From assembly GCA_023664485.1 (NCBI GenBank), contig JAMPFK010000003.1:1-64000 (forward strand): a DNA stretch of 64,000 nt, written 5' to 3'. The notes beneath the pieces are model-generated. The model was not told the DNA's origin. It saw only the letters and a list, made by a program, of their open reading frames with translations, and made no database searches. Numbering within the stretch: the first letter of the stretch is position 1; the number at the start of each line of letters is the position of its first letter. The translations under genes and the position numbers were made by a program. Shown in pieces: positions 51,686 to 59,671 of this stretch. Source of the DNA: Bacteroides fragilis (lineage in GTDB: Bacteria > Bacillota > Clostridia > Lachnospirales > Lachnospiraceae).

Positions 51686-52996
51686 CTACTTCTCCATCTT
51701 CCAGAAAGCGGCGCTGTAAGGCGGCAGTTCGCTGCCTCCGCCGAAATCGTGCTTTTCCCCGGTCAGCAGATCGACCGCCATGCCGCAGCCCGCGTCGAAA
51801 TGCGCCGTATAGCTCTCGCCGTCCGCGTTAATGGCAACGAGCACGCGCTCGTTTTCCGACTTTCTTTCGAAAATACACTGTTTATTGGTCAGCACGACCG
51901 AACGGAAAGCCCCGTAATTCAGCGCTTCCGAACCCTTTTTCGCTTCCGCGAGCGCGTGGATCCAATCGCACAGCGCATTCCACTCCGGCTTCTCAAAGCA
52001 GGCGCGAAGCGCCGGATCTCCCTCGCTCTTAAGCGCCTTTGCGCCCCATTCGCTGCCATAGTAAACACAGGGAATCCCCGGCATGCCGAAACAGAGTGCG
52101 TAAATGAGCGGCAGATGCTTTTCATTCGTCAAAATACTCGCTACTCTCGTCACGTCGTGGTTATCCACAAAGGACAGCATATGTTTTCCGCGGTATAAAG
52201 TCCAGTTCTCCGGGCCGAACTGCCGCAGCAGGGAATGGACGATTTCGAACATGTTCATGCTGTTAAAGCTGGAGAACAGGCCCTTATAGCATTCATAATT
52301 CGTGACCGAATGAAGCATGCTGTCGTTCATCCACTGATTATAGTCGCCATGCAGCGTTTCCCCAAGCAGATAAAAGTCCGGCTTCAGTCCGTCGCAGAAA
52401 CATCTCAGCCTGCGCAGGAAATCATGGTCAAGGCAGTACGCCACATCCAGACGCAGTCCGTCGATCCCGAACTCCTCCGCCCAGCCTTTAATACTGTCAA
52501 AAATATGACGAATCACTTCTTCATTGCGCAGATTCAGCTTCACCAGGTCATAATTGCCTTCCCAGCCCTCGTACCACAAGCCGTCATTATAATTGGAATT
52601 GCCGCCAAAATTGATATGGAACCAGTCTTTATAAGGAGAATCCCAGCGTTTCTGCAGAACATCCTGAAAAGCCCAGAAGCCTCTGCCCACATGATTAAAA
52701 ACGCCGTCCAGAACGACTTTGATGCCGTTCTCGTGCAGATTTTTACAAACTGCCGCAAAATCATCGTTGGTCCCAAGACGGCAGTCGATTTTATGATAGT
52801 CCCTCGTATTATATCCATGCGTATCGGATTCAAAGACCGGCGAAAAATAGACCGCATCGATTCCGAGTTCCTTCATATGCGGAATCCAGTCGTTCACCTT
52901 CCGTATCCGGGATTCCGGTACGCCGTCGTTCTCAAAAGGCGCGCCGCAGAAACCCAGCGGATATATTTGATAAAAAACACTTTCATAAGCCCACAT
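51686..52996 (-). CDS. Alpha-amylase family (GH13) glycosidase
   Basis: 436 residues, no signal peptide, so cytoplasmic. Barrel motifs: GIDAVYFSPVFESDTHGYNT, conserved region I VVLDGVFNHVGRGF, region II GIDGLRLDVAYCLD (nucleophile Asp), region III YLLGETLHGDYN (Glu) and region IV SFVDNHDVTRVAS (Asp). All catalytic residues are present. It lacks the N-terminal domain of neopullulanase/cyclomaltodextrinase, so intracellular malto-oligosaccharide hydrolysis is likely but the exact substrate is open. Ends with the usual small beta domain. Confidence 0.9.
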   Translation of the reverse strand: MWAYESVFYQIYPLGFCGAPFENDGVPESRIRKVNDWIPHMKELGIDAVYFSPVFESDTHGYNTRDYHKIDCRLGTNDDFAAVCKNLHENGIKVVLDGVFNHVGRGFWAFQDVLQKRWDSPYKDWFHINFGGNSNYNDGLWYEGWEGNYDLVKLNLRNEEVIRHIFDSIKGWAEEFGIDGLRLDVAYCLDHDFLRRLRCFCDGLKPDFYLLGETLHGDYNQWMNDSMLHSVTNYECYKGLFSSFNSMNMFEIVHSLLRQFGPENWTLYRGKHMLSFVDNHDVTRVASILTNEKHLPLIYALCFGMPGIPCVYYGSEWGAKALKSEGDPALRACFEKPEWNALCDWIHALAEAKKGSEALNYGAFRSVVLTNKQCIFERKSENERVLVAINADGESYTAHFDAGCGMAVDLLTGEKHDFGGGSELPPYSAAFWKMEK

Positions 52997-53188
52997 TTCT
53001 TTTTCCTCTTTTCACATTTTTTCCTATGAAACGCTTTTCCAGCAGGAATGCCCGCCGGAAAACTGCTACTGACAAAGTATAACACATCTCCGGAGAAATA
53101 GAAACAGAAAGATTTTGCGAGGCACGGAAATCAATTTTCCGTTGACTGAATCAGTTTCCATTTTATACAAAAACCTGAATTGACCAAC

Positions 53189-53197
53189 TTATCCACA
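53189..53197 (+). promoter_or_regulatory. DnaA box
   Basis: Perfect TTATCCACA, in the 427-bp AT-rich gap 52997-53423 before nfo. No tRNA or gene is seen in this gap. Confidence 0.6.
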
Positions 53198-53262
53198 GGT
53201 TTTCTGACGATTTTGTAAGAAAACCATCGAAAAAAACGAAGAAATCCCCAATTTCCACAGAG

Positions 53263-53271
53263 TTATCCACA
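53263..53271 (+). promoter_or_regulatory. DnaA box
   Basis: Second perfect TTATCCACA in the same orientation, 74 bp from the first; a degenerate TTTCCACAG lies just upstream at 53252-53260. Confidence 0.6.
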
Positions 53272-53272
53272 A

Positions 53273-53288
53273 ATGACATATATGTCAT
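53273..53288. promoter_or_regulatory. 16-bp perfect palindrome
   Basis: ATGACATATATGTCAT, immediately after the second DnaA box; probably a protein-binding site of unknown identity. Confidence 0.5.
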
Positions 53289-53423
53289 CAATTTATGACT
53301 CCTATTCCATATTTAGACAACTTCCTGAAAGCATTAAAATTATCTATACATTCCAAGGCAAAATATTGTACAATAAATGGAAAAAGAATGCCCAGGATAC
53401 GGCTCTGAAAGGAAACTTCCATT

Positions 53424-54275
53424 ATGATCAAAATCGGTTCCCACGTCAGCATGAGCGGCAGAGAAATGCTGCTTGCTTCCGCTAAAGAGGCGGTTTCTTA
53501 CGATGCAAATACTTTTATGGTCTATACCGGAGCTCCGCAGAATACAAAGCGAAAGGAAATTTCCGCTTTGCAGATAAGGCCCGCATGGGAATATATGAAG
53601 GCGCATCAGATTCAGGAATTTGTCGTACATGCGCCTTATATCATCAATTTGGCCAATACGGTCAATGACGAGACCTATCGGCTTGCAGTGGATTTTCTGG
53701 CTTTGGAAATCGAACGGACAAAGGCGATGGGAAGCCGGGTTCTGATTCTGCACCCCGGCTCCCATGTGGGTGCCGGCGTAAAAGCCGGCATTGACCAAAT
53801 CGCTCAAGGCCTGAATGAGGTGCTGAATGCCGGCTCCTGCTATATCGCGTTAGAAACAATGGCCGGAAAGGGCTCTGAAATCGGACGCAGTTTTGAAGAG
53901 CTTGCGGAGATTTATGATAAAGTGGCATATAATGATAAACTGCGCGTTTGTCTGGATCTGTGCCACTTAAACGACGCCGGATACGATGTAAAGAACGATT
54001 TCGACGGTGTCATTGACCAGCTTGATAAATCGCTCGGAAAGGAAAATGCGGCGGTCATTCATATCAACGACAGCAAAAATGAGCTGGGAGCGGGCAAAGA
54101 CCGCCATGCCAACATCGGACAGGGAACAATCGGGCTGGACGCCATCCGCTATGCCGTGCACCATCCCGCCTTTCCGGATCTCCCGAAAATTCTGGAAACA
54201 CCCTACATCCCCTCTCCGGAAGACCCGAGAAAAAAAATAGCGCCGTATCGGGAAGAGATCCGGATGCTGCGGTAA
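53424..54275 (+). CDS. nfo: Endonuclease IV (AP endonuclease)
   Basis: A 283-residue zinc-dependent AP endonuclease of base excision repair. KIGSHVSMSGREMLLASAKE starts the TIM barrel. Zinc ligands lie in FVVHAPYIINLAN, LILHPGSHVGAG, ALETMAGKGSE, LRVCLDLCHLNDAG, VIHINDSKNELGAGKDRHAN and KILETPYIP. All nine usual ligand positions appear present. The start ATG 53424 has GAAAGGA upstream. Single plus-strand gene, convergent with the XPD-like helicase; two DnaA boxes and a palindrome precede it. Confidence 0.95.
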   Translation: MIKIGSHVSMSGREMLLASAKEAVSYDANTFMVYTGAPQNTKRKEISALQIRPAWEYMKAHQIQEFVVHAPYIINLANTVNDETYRLAVDFLALEIERTKAMGSRVLILHPGSHVGAGVKAGIDQIAQGLNEVLNAGSCYIALETMAGKGSEIGRSFEELAEIYDKVAYNDKLRVCLDLCHLNDAGYDVKNDFDGVIDQLDKSLGKENAAVIHINDSKNELGAGKDRHANIGQGTIGLDAIRYAVHHPAFPDLPKILETPYIPSPEDPRKKIAPYREEIRMLR

Positions 54276-54308
54276 GCGGTTTCCATACAGGCTGTCTGCG
54301 CCCGGCTT

Positions 54309-56750
54309 TCACAGCCACTCGTTCCAAAACCTCTCTATCCGTCCGGCGATCTGCCTGGTCGTGACGACCTCATAATTGTTCCACTCGCGCGGGAAAAGGC
54401 GCTGGTAGGCAGGGTTTAAAAACCGTTCGTCCAGCAGGACCACAATCCCCACATCGTCCATCGTGCGGATGACGCGTCCTGCTGCCTGCAGTACTTTATT
54501 CATGCCGGGATAGCGGTAAGCGTAGTCGAAGCCGTTCTCTCCCCAGCCGTCAAAATAGGCTTTCAGGATTTCCCGCTCATTGCATACCTGCGGCAGGCCG
54601 GTCCCAACGATGACCGCGCCGATCAGGCCGTCGTTCTTCAAATCGATGCCTTCGCTGAAAATACCGCCCATAACACAGAAACCGAGCAAAATTTTCTCCT
54701 CCTCTTCCTCGATATCCATATGAATCACTTCCGTCAGGTCGCAGTCCTCATTTCCAATAAAACGTCCGAGAAATTCTTCTCTGGAACGTTCGTTCATATG
54801 ATCCTCCTGCAGAATGCACTCGATCTGTCCGTTCGCAAAATATTGCATGAAACACTCGTATACCCGCCGCAGAAACGCGTGGGAGGGGAAGAACGCCATA
54901 TAATTTCCATGCCTGTTCTTTACGATTTCATACAGATAGGAAGCAATATTATAGTACTCCATCTCGCTCCGCCTCGTATATCTGCTCGTCACATCGCTTC
55001 CGATATAGAGACCTCTCTTTTCCGGCCGGAAAACAGATTTGGCATAGACTTCATAGTCCCCCTCTTCCGCTCCGAGCAGCGTCTTATAGTATTGAATGGG
55101 AAGCAGGGTCGCAGAAAACAGGATCGTGCTCCGCCCCCGCATCATGCGCTCCTGAAGGTTTCTGGCCGGATTCACACAGAATAATTTCAGGAGAAAGCTT
55201 CCGTCCTGTTCCAGCTGGGAATAAGTCACATAATTTTCGTCCAGCAGTTCATAAATACCGAGAAAATGCGACACTTCAAAATAGAATTCCAAAACGGCCT
55301 TCCGCACCGGGCTCTCCTCATGGTCTTCAAGATAGTCCTCCATGCCGCTGTTCAGCCTGCCTAGCGCCATTACAAAAGAAGCGACAGAATTTTCCACCCT
55401 GTAATTTTCACATTCCTTTTTCAGGGCGAGCAGCTCTTTATTGCACCGATCGAGCTGCTTTGCCAGATTGGGCGCATAATCCTTTACCTCTTTTTTTAAC
55501 TGCAGAAAATCCTCTTTGCGCAAAACGGCGCTGTACATCTCTCTGCCGCGCTCCACCAGATTATGCGCCTCGTCGATCAGAAAGAGATACCCGCCGCCAT
55601 TCCCTTCCGCAAAAAAGCGCCGCAGATAAACATGCGGGTCAAAGACATAATTATAATCGCAGATGACCGCATCCGAATAAAGGCTCATATCCAGGCACAT
55701 TTCGAAAGGGCATACCTGATACCGCCTCGCATATTCCTCTATTATCTCCCGGTGGAAGCTGTCCGCCTCCGTCAAAAGCGCATACATGGCATCGTTTACC
55801 CTGTCGTAATGCCCTTTTGCATAGGGGCAGGCCTCCGGATTGCACTCCATTTCCTCCTGAAAACAAATTTTCTCCTTCGCCGTCAGAATCACCGTCTTGA
55901 ACTGCAGTCCCCGGTCCCGCAGTAATTGAAAGGTATCCTCCGCGACCGTTCTTGTAATCGTTTTCGCGGTCAGATAGAAGATCTTCTCCCCGATTCCCTC
56001 TCCCATCGCCTTTACCGCCGGAAAAACGGTGGAAATCGTCTTGCCTGCGCCGGTCGGCGCTTCGATGAACAGTTTTCTTTTATGATAGATCGTCCGGTAT
56101 ACATAAGAAGCCAGTTCCTTCTGCCCTTCCCTGTATGCAAAAGGAAACGTCAGGGCCTTGATGGACGCCTGCCGGATTTCCTGCCATGCGAAACTGTAAT
56201 CCGCCCATTTTTTATACTGTTCCATGACGCCGCCAAACCACTCCTGCAATTCGGAAAGCGTATATTCCGAGTAAAAATAACGGATTCCCGCGCCGCCCAA
56301 ATCGCTTGTTTCAGTCATATCCAGCTGGCAGTAAGTCATCCTGACGCGGATCGATTCCAATTGATTCTGCACCGCATAAATATAAGCGTAGCACTTCGCC
56401 TGGGCCAGGTGCACCGGAACGGCCTGCTTCATTTTCGTAAGATCATGATAAGTTCCCTTAATTTCATCGATCGTCACAAGAACTCTCTCCGGCGCAGCGT
56501 TCTCCCCGCCCTGTCCTTCTATGATGATGCCGTCCGCCCTGCCTTCCACGACGATATCATACTTTTCCGTCGTATACCGGTATTTCAGGCTGACTTCCGC
56601 ATGATAATCCGCTCCCATCCGCTTTTGAATCATGCGGTGGATGCGCCCGCCTTCCTGCATGGCATCCGGCGAAGAGGCCCTTCGATTATCGATATCGCCG
56701 GAACGCAGGATGAATTCCACCAGGCTTCTGACCGAAATCCGAATTTCCAT
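54309..56750 (-). CDS. XPD/DinG-type Fe-S helicase with N-terminal PD-(D/E)XK domain
   Basis: 813 residues. The N-terminal ~190 residues carry a nuclease-like core: VVEGRADGIIIEGQ, then VTIDEIKGTYHDL (E-x-K) and the helix QAKCYAYIYAVQN. The helicase has Walker A FIEAPTGAGKTISTVF, an Fe-S cluster region with Cys in KICFQEEMECNPEACPYAKG and YQVCPFEMC, DEAH box LIDEAHNLVE, and motif VI VLQAAGRVIRTMDDVG. The start is ATG 56750 (AAAGGAAAA upstream) rather than 56786. It probably processes branched or damaged DNA; it lies among repair genes. Confidence 0.88.
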   Translation of the reverse strand: MEIRISVRSLVEFILRSGDIDNRRASSPDAMQEGGRIHRMIQKRMGADYHAEVSLKYRYTTEKYDIVVEGRADGIIIEGQGGENAAPERVLVTIDEIKGTYHDLTKMKQAVPVHLAQAKCYAYIYAVQNQLESIRVRMTYCQLDMTETSDLGGAGIRYFYSEYTLSELQEWFGGVMEQYKKWADYSFAWQEIRQASIKALTFPFAYREGQKELASYVYRTIYHKRKLFIEAPTGAGKTISTVFPAVKAMGEGIGEKIFYLTAKTITRTVAEDTFQLLRDRGLQFKTVILTAKEKICFQEEMECNPEACPYAKGHYDRVNDAMYALLTEADSFHREIIEEYARRYQVCPFEMCLDMSLYSDAVICDYNYVFDPHVYLRRFFAEGNGGGYLFLIDEAHNLVERGREMYSAVLRKEDFLQLKKEVKDYAPNLAKQLDRCNKELLALKKECENYRVENSVASFVMALGRLNSGMEDYLEDHEESPVRKAVLEFYFEVSHFLGIYELLDENYVTYSQLEQDGSFLLKLFCVNPARNLQERMMRGRSTILFSATLLPIQYYKTLLGAEEGDYEVYAKSVFRPEKRGLYIGSDVTSRYTRRSEMEYYNIASYLYEIVKNRHGNYMAFFPSHAFLRRVYECFMQYFANGQIECILQEDHMNERSREEFLGRFIGNEDCDLTEVIHMDIEEEEEKILLGFCVMGGIFSEGIDLKNDGLIGAVIVGTGLPQVCNEREILKAYFDGWGENGFDYAYRYPGMNKVLQAAGRVIRTMDDVGIVVLLDERFLNPAYQRLFPREWNNYEVVTTRQIAGRIERFWNEWL

Positions 56751-56786
56751 ACGACACATTTTCCTTTCGTAAATAACTGACTGCAC

Positions 56787-56832
56787 AAAAAAAACTCCCT
56801 GCTAAGATAGTACGCTATCTTAAACAGGGAGT
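56787..56832 (-). terminator. Terminator of the HPr-like gene
   Basis: Minus strand: ACTCCCTG / CAGGGAGT outer stem with inner AAGATAG / CTATCTT, then a run of T's. Confidence 0.9.
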
Positions 56833-56886
56833 CAATAAAGCATTCTGATAAGCTTTCTCACTACACAATCCGCATGGCTCCGACGC

Positions 56887-57117
56887 TTAGCAGGCTACCG
56901 CAAATTTCTGAAGATACCTCTCGAACTCGTTGTCATAGCCGTTACAGGTAACGGTCAGAACCTGGTCGAAATTCAACCCGAACACACCAAGTATGGATTT
57001 GGCATCTACTATGAAACTGTTGTAGGAAATATCTACATCGAACAGACATTTCGTAGCTGCCGCTACAAATTCATTTACTTCATCAGGTCTTAACTTAATT
57101 CTGTGCTGCATCATCAT
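56887..57117 (-). CDS. HPr-like protein lacking the phospho-acceptor histidine
   Basis: 76 residues with HPr-fold spacing: VNEFVAAATKCLFDVDISYN, VDAKSILGVFGLNFDQVLTV and TCNGYDNEFERYLQKFAVAC. The KSILG block corresponds to the Ser46 region of HPr, so Ser is kept, but the GxHARP active-site segment with His15 is missing (the N terminus reads MMMQHRIKLRPDEVNEF). It cannot act as a PTS phosphocarrier in the usual way; a Crh-like regulatory role is an inference. The start is ATG 57117, first of three ATGs after GGAGGGTGTTT. Own promoter and terminator. Confidence 0.8.
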   Translation of the reverse strand: MMMQHRIKLRPDEVNEFVAAATKCLFDVDISYNSFIVDAKSILGVFGLNFDQVLTVTCNGYDNEFERYLQKFAVAC

Positions 57118-57191
57118 AAACACCCTCCTTTTCTTTTCTGGTCTGCACAAATTGTTAAGGCAGAAATCGTTTTCCTTTCCTTATGGAGATG

Positions 57192-57219
57192 ATTATACCT
57201 TATCCATTTCATTTGTAAA
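57192..57219 (-). promoter_or_regulatory. Promoter of the HPr-like gene
   Basis: Minus strand: TTTACA (57219-57214), 16-bp spacer, perfect TATAAT (57197-57192). An inverted repeat TAAAGAG / CTCTTTA (57216-57240) overlaps the -35. Confidence 0.65.
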
Positions 57220-57357
57220 GAGCAAATTATTGTCTCTTTAGCTCCGACAATTTCCACAATTTTACATTCTTCCCAACAGCCGCCGTTTTTTGTTTCTTTC
57301 TTTGTCAATTATGCCGATTAGTCTTTGATGGCTTCAGCAGGAAAAAGCGCATTTTTT

Positions 57358-58143
57358 TCACTTTTTGTCAAATTCGGCCATGTATTCCTGGAACCGCAGC
57401 GGAAGCATCTGCTGCTGCAATTTCAGATTTCTGCGTTCTCTGATCGCGGCGGTCCGGCAGAACATGGTAAAAAGCTCCTGGTACTGCGCTTCCCTCCCGG
57501 ACATCCTCAGCTCCTCCGGCGGCAGTTCTGTCCCCGATACCAGATACCATGGCTTCCCTTTCGGATGCACGCCGTACAAATCCCGCTTTTCATCATAGAT
57601 GATAAAATTTTCCAACGGGAGCCTGTCGGCAAAATGGGGCATCAGGAAAGAAACGATATTGCATCTGGGGCCGGTCTTAGCATATAAAATCCCCTGTTCC
57701 AGCTCCTGAAAGCGGATGAACTCCATCAGATGATGGATTTCGTTCGACGTGCGCCTTGACAGGCGGAATACCGCGTCCACATAAGGATTAAGAGAGTTTT
57801 CCAGAACGCGCTTCCCGCTCCCGCGGGTGATGCCGTCCACCACCGTCTGATATACTGCCTGCCCTTTCTCCGCATCTTCCGCCGCAAGCGCCCGGCACAG
57901 GCTCATATAGGTATCCGTTCCAAGACGTTTCTGAATCGTTTCCGCTACTTTTCCAGTTTTGACCAAATCCGGCGTAATATACAGATAAGATGCAAATAAC
58001 CGGAGATTTTCTTCCCCGCCGATCTGTATGTGAAGATGCTCATGCCCCCTCCGGAGCGCATAAGCATCGTAAATTCCAGTAAAAACGCCCTCTATGGAAT
58101 CTTCACAAATCAAATAAGTTTCTTCTGTCATGATAACGGCCAT
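57358..58143 (-). CDS. TIGR03915-type DNA metabolism protein, partner of radical SAM enzyme
   Basis: 261 residues resembling the DUF4130/TIGR03915 family, always found next to the radical SAM partner. Visible blocks: YLICEDSIEGVFTGIYDAYA, NPYVDAVFRLSRRTSNEIHH, LMEFIRFQEL and FLMPHFADRLPLENFIIYDE. It starts ten bases after the stop of the radical SAM gene (58153). The family is predicted to take part in DNA repair; some genomes fuse it to a uracil-DNA glycosylase-like domain, which is absent here. Confidence 0.85.
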   Translation of the reverse strand: MAVIMTEETYLICEDSIEGVFTGIYDAYALRRGHEHLHIQIGGEENLRLFASYLYITPDLVKTGKVAETIQKRLGTDTYMSLCRALAAEDAEKGQAVYQTVVDGITRGSGKRVLENSLNPYVDAVFRLSRRTSNEIHHLMEFIRFQELEQGILYAKTGPRCNIVSFLMPHFADRLPLENFIIYDEKRDLYGVHPKGKPWYLVSGTELPPEELRMSGREAQYQELFTMFCRTAAIRERRNLKLQQQMLPLRFQEYMAEFDKK

Positions 58144-58152
58144 CCTTTCAGT

Positions 58153-59451
58153 CTAAAACAGGCTCATCTGCTCATACCGCATTCCATCCGGTGAAAAAAG
58201 CTGTCTTTCCTTCCGGCTCGCAAGGCTCTGGCAGGTCAGGTTCCTGACAATATAATTTTCTTCCAGTTTCGTCGGATACATCATTTTTCCGCTGCAGGTA
58301 ATAAAATACAGCGCCCTTTTCAGCACGACTCCTGTTTTCTTTAAATCCGCGAAATCCAGCCTGCCGAAGCGTCTGGCATTTACGATGCGCCGCGCGCTTT
58401 TGACCCCTATTCCCGGCACTCTTAACAGCATACGATAATCCGCGCGGTTGATTTCCACCGGGAACAGCTCCAGATGCCTGACCGCCCAGTCCGCTTTCGG
58501 GTCTATCATCATATTGAAATTGGGCCGTTCCTCCGTCAGCAGCTCATCCACCGTAAAATCATAGAACCGCAGCAGCCAGTCCGCCTGATACAGCCGGTGT
58601 TCCCGAAGAAGCGGCGGCCCGCCGGGCAGCGCGGGCAGGTCCCTGTCCTCGTTCACATTGACAAAGGCGGAATAATAGACCCTTTTCAGGGAAAATTTCC
58701 GATACAGGCTTTCGGCCACCGCCATGACCTGATAATCGCTCTCCGGCGTCGCTCCGATAATCATCTGCGTGGACTGTCCCGCCTCGCAGAAACGCGGCGC
58801 ATGGTCATACAGCACCATTTCATCGCAGTTCTGCTCGATGCCGTTCCGGATCTGCTTCATCGGCCCCAGGATTGTCTTTCTGTGCTTGTTGGGCGCAAGC
58901 TTCCGAAGCCCTTCCGCCGTGGGCAGTTCCAGATTGACGCTCATCCTGTCCGCCAGAAATCCCGCTCTTTGTATCAGCGCGGCATCCGCTCCGGGAATCG
59001 CCTTCACATGGATATATCCCTGAAAACGGCAGACCGTCCGCAGTTTATAAAGCGTCTGGCATAACAGTTCCATCGTATAGTCCGGGCTGTACAAAATGCC
59101 GGAGCTCAAAAACAGTCCTTCTATATAATTGCGGCGATAAAATTCCATCGTCAGCTCGCAGACCTCGTCCGGCGTGAACGAAGCCCGCGGCACATCATTG
59201 GAGCGGCGGTTCATACAGTATTTACAGTCAAAAATACATTCGTTCGTGAAGAGTATCTTCAAAAGCGAGATGCACCGCCCGTCCTCCGCGAAACTATGGC
59301 ACAGCCCCGCCGATACCGTATTGCCGACGCCCTTCCCGTCTCCCCTCCTCGAAGAGCCGCTGGAACTGCAGGAAACATCGTATTTGGCCGCATCCGCCAG
59401 AATATTCAGTTTGTCCATAATCGACGCCGTCTGTGCAATCCGCATTTCCAT
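58153..59451 (-). CDS. Putative DNA modification/repair radical SAM protein (TIGR03916 type)
   Basis: 432 residues. The Fe-S/SAM motif is FTNECIFDCKYCMNRRSN (C-x3-C-x2-C). A radical SAM barrel follows (IEGLFLSSGI, GYIHVKAIPGA, RMSVNLELPTAEGLRKLAPN), and a C-terminal helix-hairpin-helix LLRVPGIGVKSARRIVNARR suggests DNA contact. Start at ATG 59451 with GAGGGATG; ATG 59445 is possible. First gene of the two-gene unit; a perfect SOS-box palindrome lies 32 bp upstream. Substrate unknown. Confidence 0.9.
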   Translation of the reverse strand: MEMRIAQTASIMDKLNILADAAKYDVSCSSSGSSRRGDGKGVGNTVSAGLCHSFAEDGRCISLLKILFTNECIFDCKYCMNRRSNDVPRASFTPDEVCELTMEFYRRNYIEGLFLSSGILYSPDYTMELLCQTLYKLRTVCRFQGYIHVKAIPGADAALIQRAGFLADRMSVNLELPTAEGLRKLAPNKHRKTILGPMKQIRNGIEQNCDEMVLYDHAPRFCEAGQSTQMIIGATPESDYQVMAVAESLYRKFSLKRVYYSAFVNVNEDRDLPALPGGPPLLREHRLYQADWLLRFYDFTVDELLTEERPNFNMMIDPKADWAVRHLELFPVEINRADYRMLLRVPGIGVKSARRIVNARRFGRLDFADLKKTGVVLKRALYFITCSGKMMYPTKLEENYIVRNLTCQSLASRKERQLFSPDGMRYEQMSLF

Positions 59452-59482
59452 GATAACGCATCCCTCATTCCTATCGCATTTT

Positions 59483-59496
59483 AGAACATATGTTCT
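59483..59496. promoter_or_regulatory. LexA (SOS) box
   Basis: Perfect 14-bp palindrome AGAACATATGTTCT, matching the Gram-positive CGAAC-N4-GTTCG-type SOS operator in its GAAC/GTTC halves; 32 bp before the radical SAM gene start. Confidence 0.75.
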
Positions 59497-59579
59497 GTTT
59501 TTCCTATCTTAACACAACTCTTCCAGGACTGCAACTGTTTTATGCATGGAAATTGATCTCCTTATCATTCATTCCTTTA

Positions 59580-59608
59580 TTGACGAATCCCGCCCCCGTG
59601 AATATAAT
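59580..59608 (+). promoter_or_regulatory. asnA promoter
   Basis: TTGACG (59580-59585), 17-bp spacer, perfect TATAAT (59603-59608). The 60-base leader contains an imperfect GC hairpin (CCTGCGCCC...GGGC...GCAGG, about 59627-59658) but no T-box motif. Confidence 0.8.
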
Positions 59609-59671
59609 ACAGAATAGATAATTTGTGCCTGCGCCCCCATTTGCGGGCCGGGCAGGATATGGAGGTTCTAT

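Noticed and set aside
53160..53300. Replication origin
   Set aside because: Only two perfect DnaA boxes and no dnaA, dnaN, rpmH or parAB nearby; neighbouring genes do not show the usual diverging orientation.
59609..59671. T-box leader for asnA
   Set aside because: Leader is only about 60 nt and lacks the AGGGTGGNACCGCG-type T-box sequence and specifier stem.
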